Origin: Cyanobacteria bacterium UBA11153
GTDB lineage: Bacteria; Cyanobacteriota; Cyanobacteriia; Cyanobacteriales; Coleofasciculaceae
Reading direction: 5' to 3'
NCBI GenBank assembly: GCA_003511885.1
Contig: DOIX01000314.1
Span: 1,979-10,699 of the forward strand
Length of the DNA: 8,721 bases
Shown piece by piece: positions 8,336 through 8,721 of the stretch. The translations under genes were made by a program, and so were the position numbers. How positions within the stretch are numbered: the first letter of the stretch is position 1; each line of letters starts with the position of its first letter. The notes under the pieces were generated by a model that searched no databases, was not told the DNA's origin, and saw only the letters and a program-made list of their open reading frames with translations.

Positions 8336-8410
8336 AATTTACTGACAGCGCGATCGCTCTACTCAACGATCGAAATTGGGCAGCCAATAAGACATGCCCG
8401 TCAGTAAATT
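8336..8410. promoter_or_regulatory. 11-bp perfect inverted repeat in the leader of the cytochrome-like gene
   Basis: AATTTACTGAC (8336-8346) and GTCAGTAAATT (8400-8410) are perfect inverse copies 53 bp apart. A nested 5-bp hairpin (ATTGG 8375-8379, CCAAT 8384-8388) and a HIP1 octamer lie between them. If transcription starts at the promoter near 8468-8496, the whole structure is in the 5' UTR, ending about 18 nt before the start codon and leaving the Shine-Dalgarno free. It could be an RNA stem or paired protein-binding sites. Confidence 0.5.
8350..8357. repeat. HIP1 octamer GCGATCGC
   Basis: A perfect copy of the highly iterated palindrome of cyanobacteria. It supports the cyanobacterial assignment and has no gene-specific meaning here. 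Confidence 0.9.
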
Positions 8411-8467
8411 TGTTTTTCAATTCAAAGTAAAAGACTTATCTTGCAGATGGCAATCTGTTAACTCTGA

Positions 8468-8496
8468 ATTTAAGCCAAAAAAATTTTATTTGTCAA
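8468..8496 (-). promoter_or_regulatory. sigma70-like promoter for the cytochrome-like gene
   Basis: The minus strand has a perfect -35 TTGACA (8496-8491), a 17-bp spacer containing an A/T-rich run, and TTAAAT as -10 (8473-8468, four of six consensus bases). Transcription would start near 8461, giving a leader of about 140 nt. It is the only good promoter match I found in the window. Confidence 0.5.
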
Positions 8497-8564
8497 GATT
8501 TTTGTGGTTAAGAAATATGAAGGATGAAAAAACCAGTATTTGAACTGAAAATAGATATGACAAT

Positions 8565-8595
8565 TGCGGAGGGCGCGACAAGTTCCGCAGTCGCG
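8565..8595. repeat. two interlocking 6-bp GC-rich palindromes next to repeat copy B
   Basis: TGCGGA (8565-8570) pairs with TCCGCA (8584-8589), and CGCGAC (8574-8579) pairs with GTCGCG (8590-8595). Each arm of one pair lies inside or next to the other, so the hairpins are alternatives. The block ends exactly where copy B begins. Confidence 0.7.
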
Positions 8596-8721
8596 ATAAC
8601 CCGGCAGTGGTTCAAACCACTGCCTCATAGCTCAAGTCGGTTGAAACCGACTGAATAATAAATTAGAATTTTAGTCCATTTTAATGGACTTGAGCTGTTA
8701 GCCGTAGAATTAATTCTACGG
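8596..8721. repeat. four-palindrome composite repeat, copy B (cut by the window end)
   Basis: Same order, spacing and orientation as copy A. P1 has arms GGCAGTGGTT (8603-8612) and AACCACTGCC (8615-8624). P2 has arms AGTCGGTT (8635-8642) and AACCGACT (8645-8652). P3 has arms AGTCCATT (8673-8680) and AATGGACT (8683-8690). P4 runs from 8701 to the edge, lacking its last base. Relative to copy A, P1 and P2 each carry one compensatory pair change and all stems stay perfect. It lies upstream of the cytochrome-like gene's promoter. Confidence 0.95.

Larger units (their letters stand above)
8318..8721. other. 404-bp non-coding region upstream of the cytochrome-like gene
   Basis: No credible coding frame on either strand. 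Starting at the gene it holds the Shine-Dalgarno TGGAG, an 11-bp inverted repeat enclosing a HIP1 site, a small hairpin (arms CAGAT 8444-8448 and ATCTG 8453-8457), a sigma70-like promoter (8468-8496), about 65 bp without visible structure, the interlocking palindromes at 8565-8595 and copy B of the four-palindrome repeat, which runs to the window edge. Confidence 0.8.

Noticed and set aside
8318..8500. A known riboswitch in the cytochrome leader
   Set aside because: No conserved core of any riboswitch class that I know is visible; only simple inverted repeats are present.
8565..8595. An H-type RNA pseudoknot
   Set aside because: The loop that would have to cross the first 6-bp stem has zero nucleotides, which is sterically implausible; alternative hairpins explain the pattern better.

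Overview
The window looks like chromosomal DNA of a filamentous cyanobacterium, probably of the Oscillatoria/Microcoleus/Nostoc kind. The grounds are the very large Ser/Thr kinase-AAA-GAF-histidine kinase protein (the HstK-like architecture typical of these organisms), a HIP1 octamer (GCGATCGC), two families of heptanucleotide tandem repeats, and AT-rich intergenic DNA packed with short perfect palindromes. No species can be named from the sequence alone.

Layout. All three genes are on the minus strand, so transcription runs from high to low coordinates. Positions 8721-8318 form a non-coding upstream region: a four-palindrome repeat (copy B), a pair of interlocking GC-rich palindromes, a sigma70-like promoter and a leader containing an 11-bp inverted repeat. 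Next comes an exported 491-aa protein with a single C-terminal CxxCH heme site (8317-6842). After a 134-bp gap lies a 214-aa soluble protein of unknown family (6707-6063). A 521-bp gene-free stretch (6062-5542) is almost entirely repeats: a hairpin behind the 214-aa gene, an ACCCCAC heptamer array, a 12-bp tandem array, a degenerate copy A' and a full copy A of the four-palindrome element, all possibly bounded by short TA-flanked terminal inverted repeats. The 1812-aa dual kinase fills 5541-103. Its last codons lie inside a second heptamer array, interrupted by another small palindrome, and a weak terminator-like hairpin follows.

How the genes may work together. The cytochrome-like protein and the 214-aa protein are probably co-transcribed and may act together, but no function can be assigned to either. 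The dual kinase is most likely a separate cytoplasmic signalling unit. It has no receiver domain and no response regulator beside it, so its output is not visible here.

The most noteworthy signal is the four-palindrome element. Copies A and B align without gaps over 126 positions and differ at 11. None of the differences breaks a stem: four form two compensatory base-pair changes, three fall in the 2-nt loops and four lie in the linkers.
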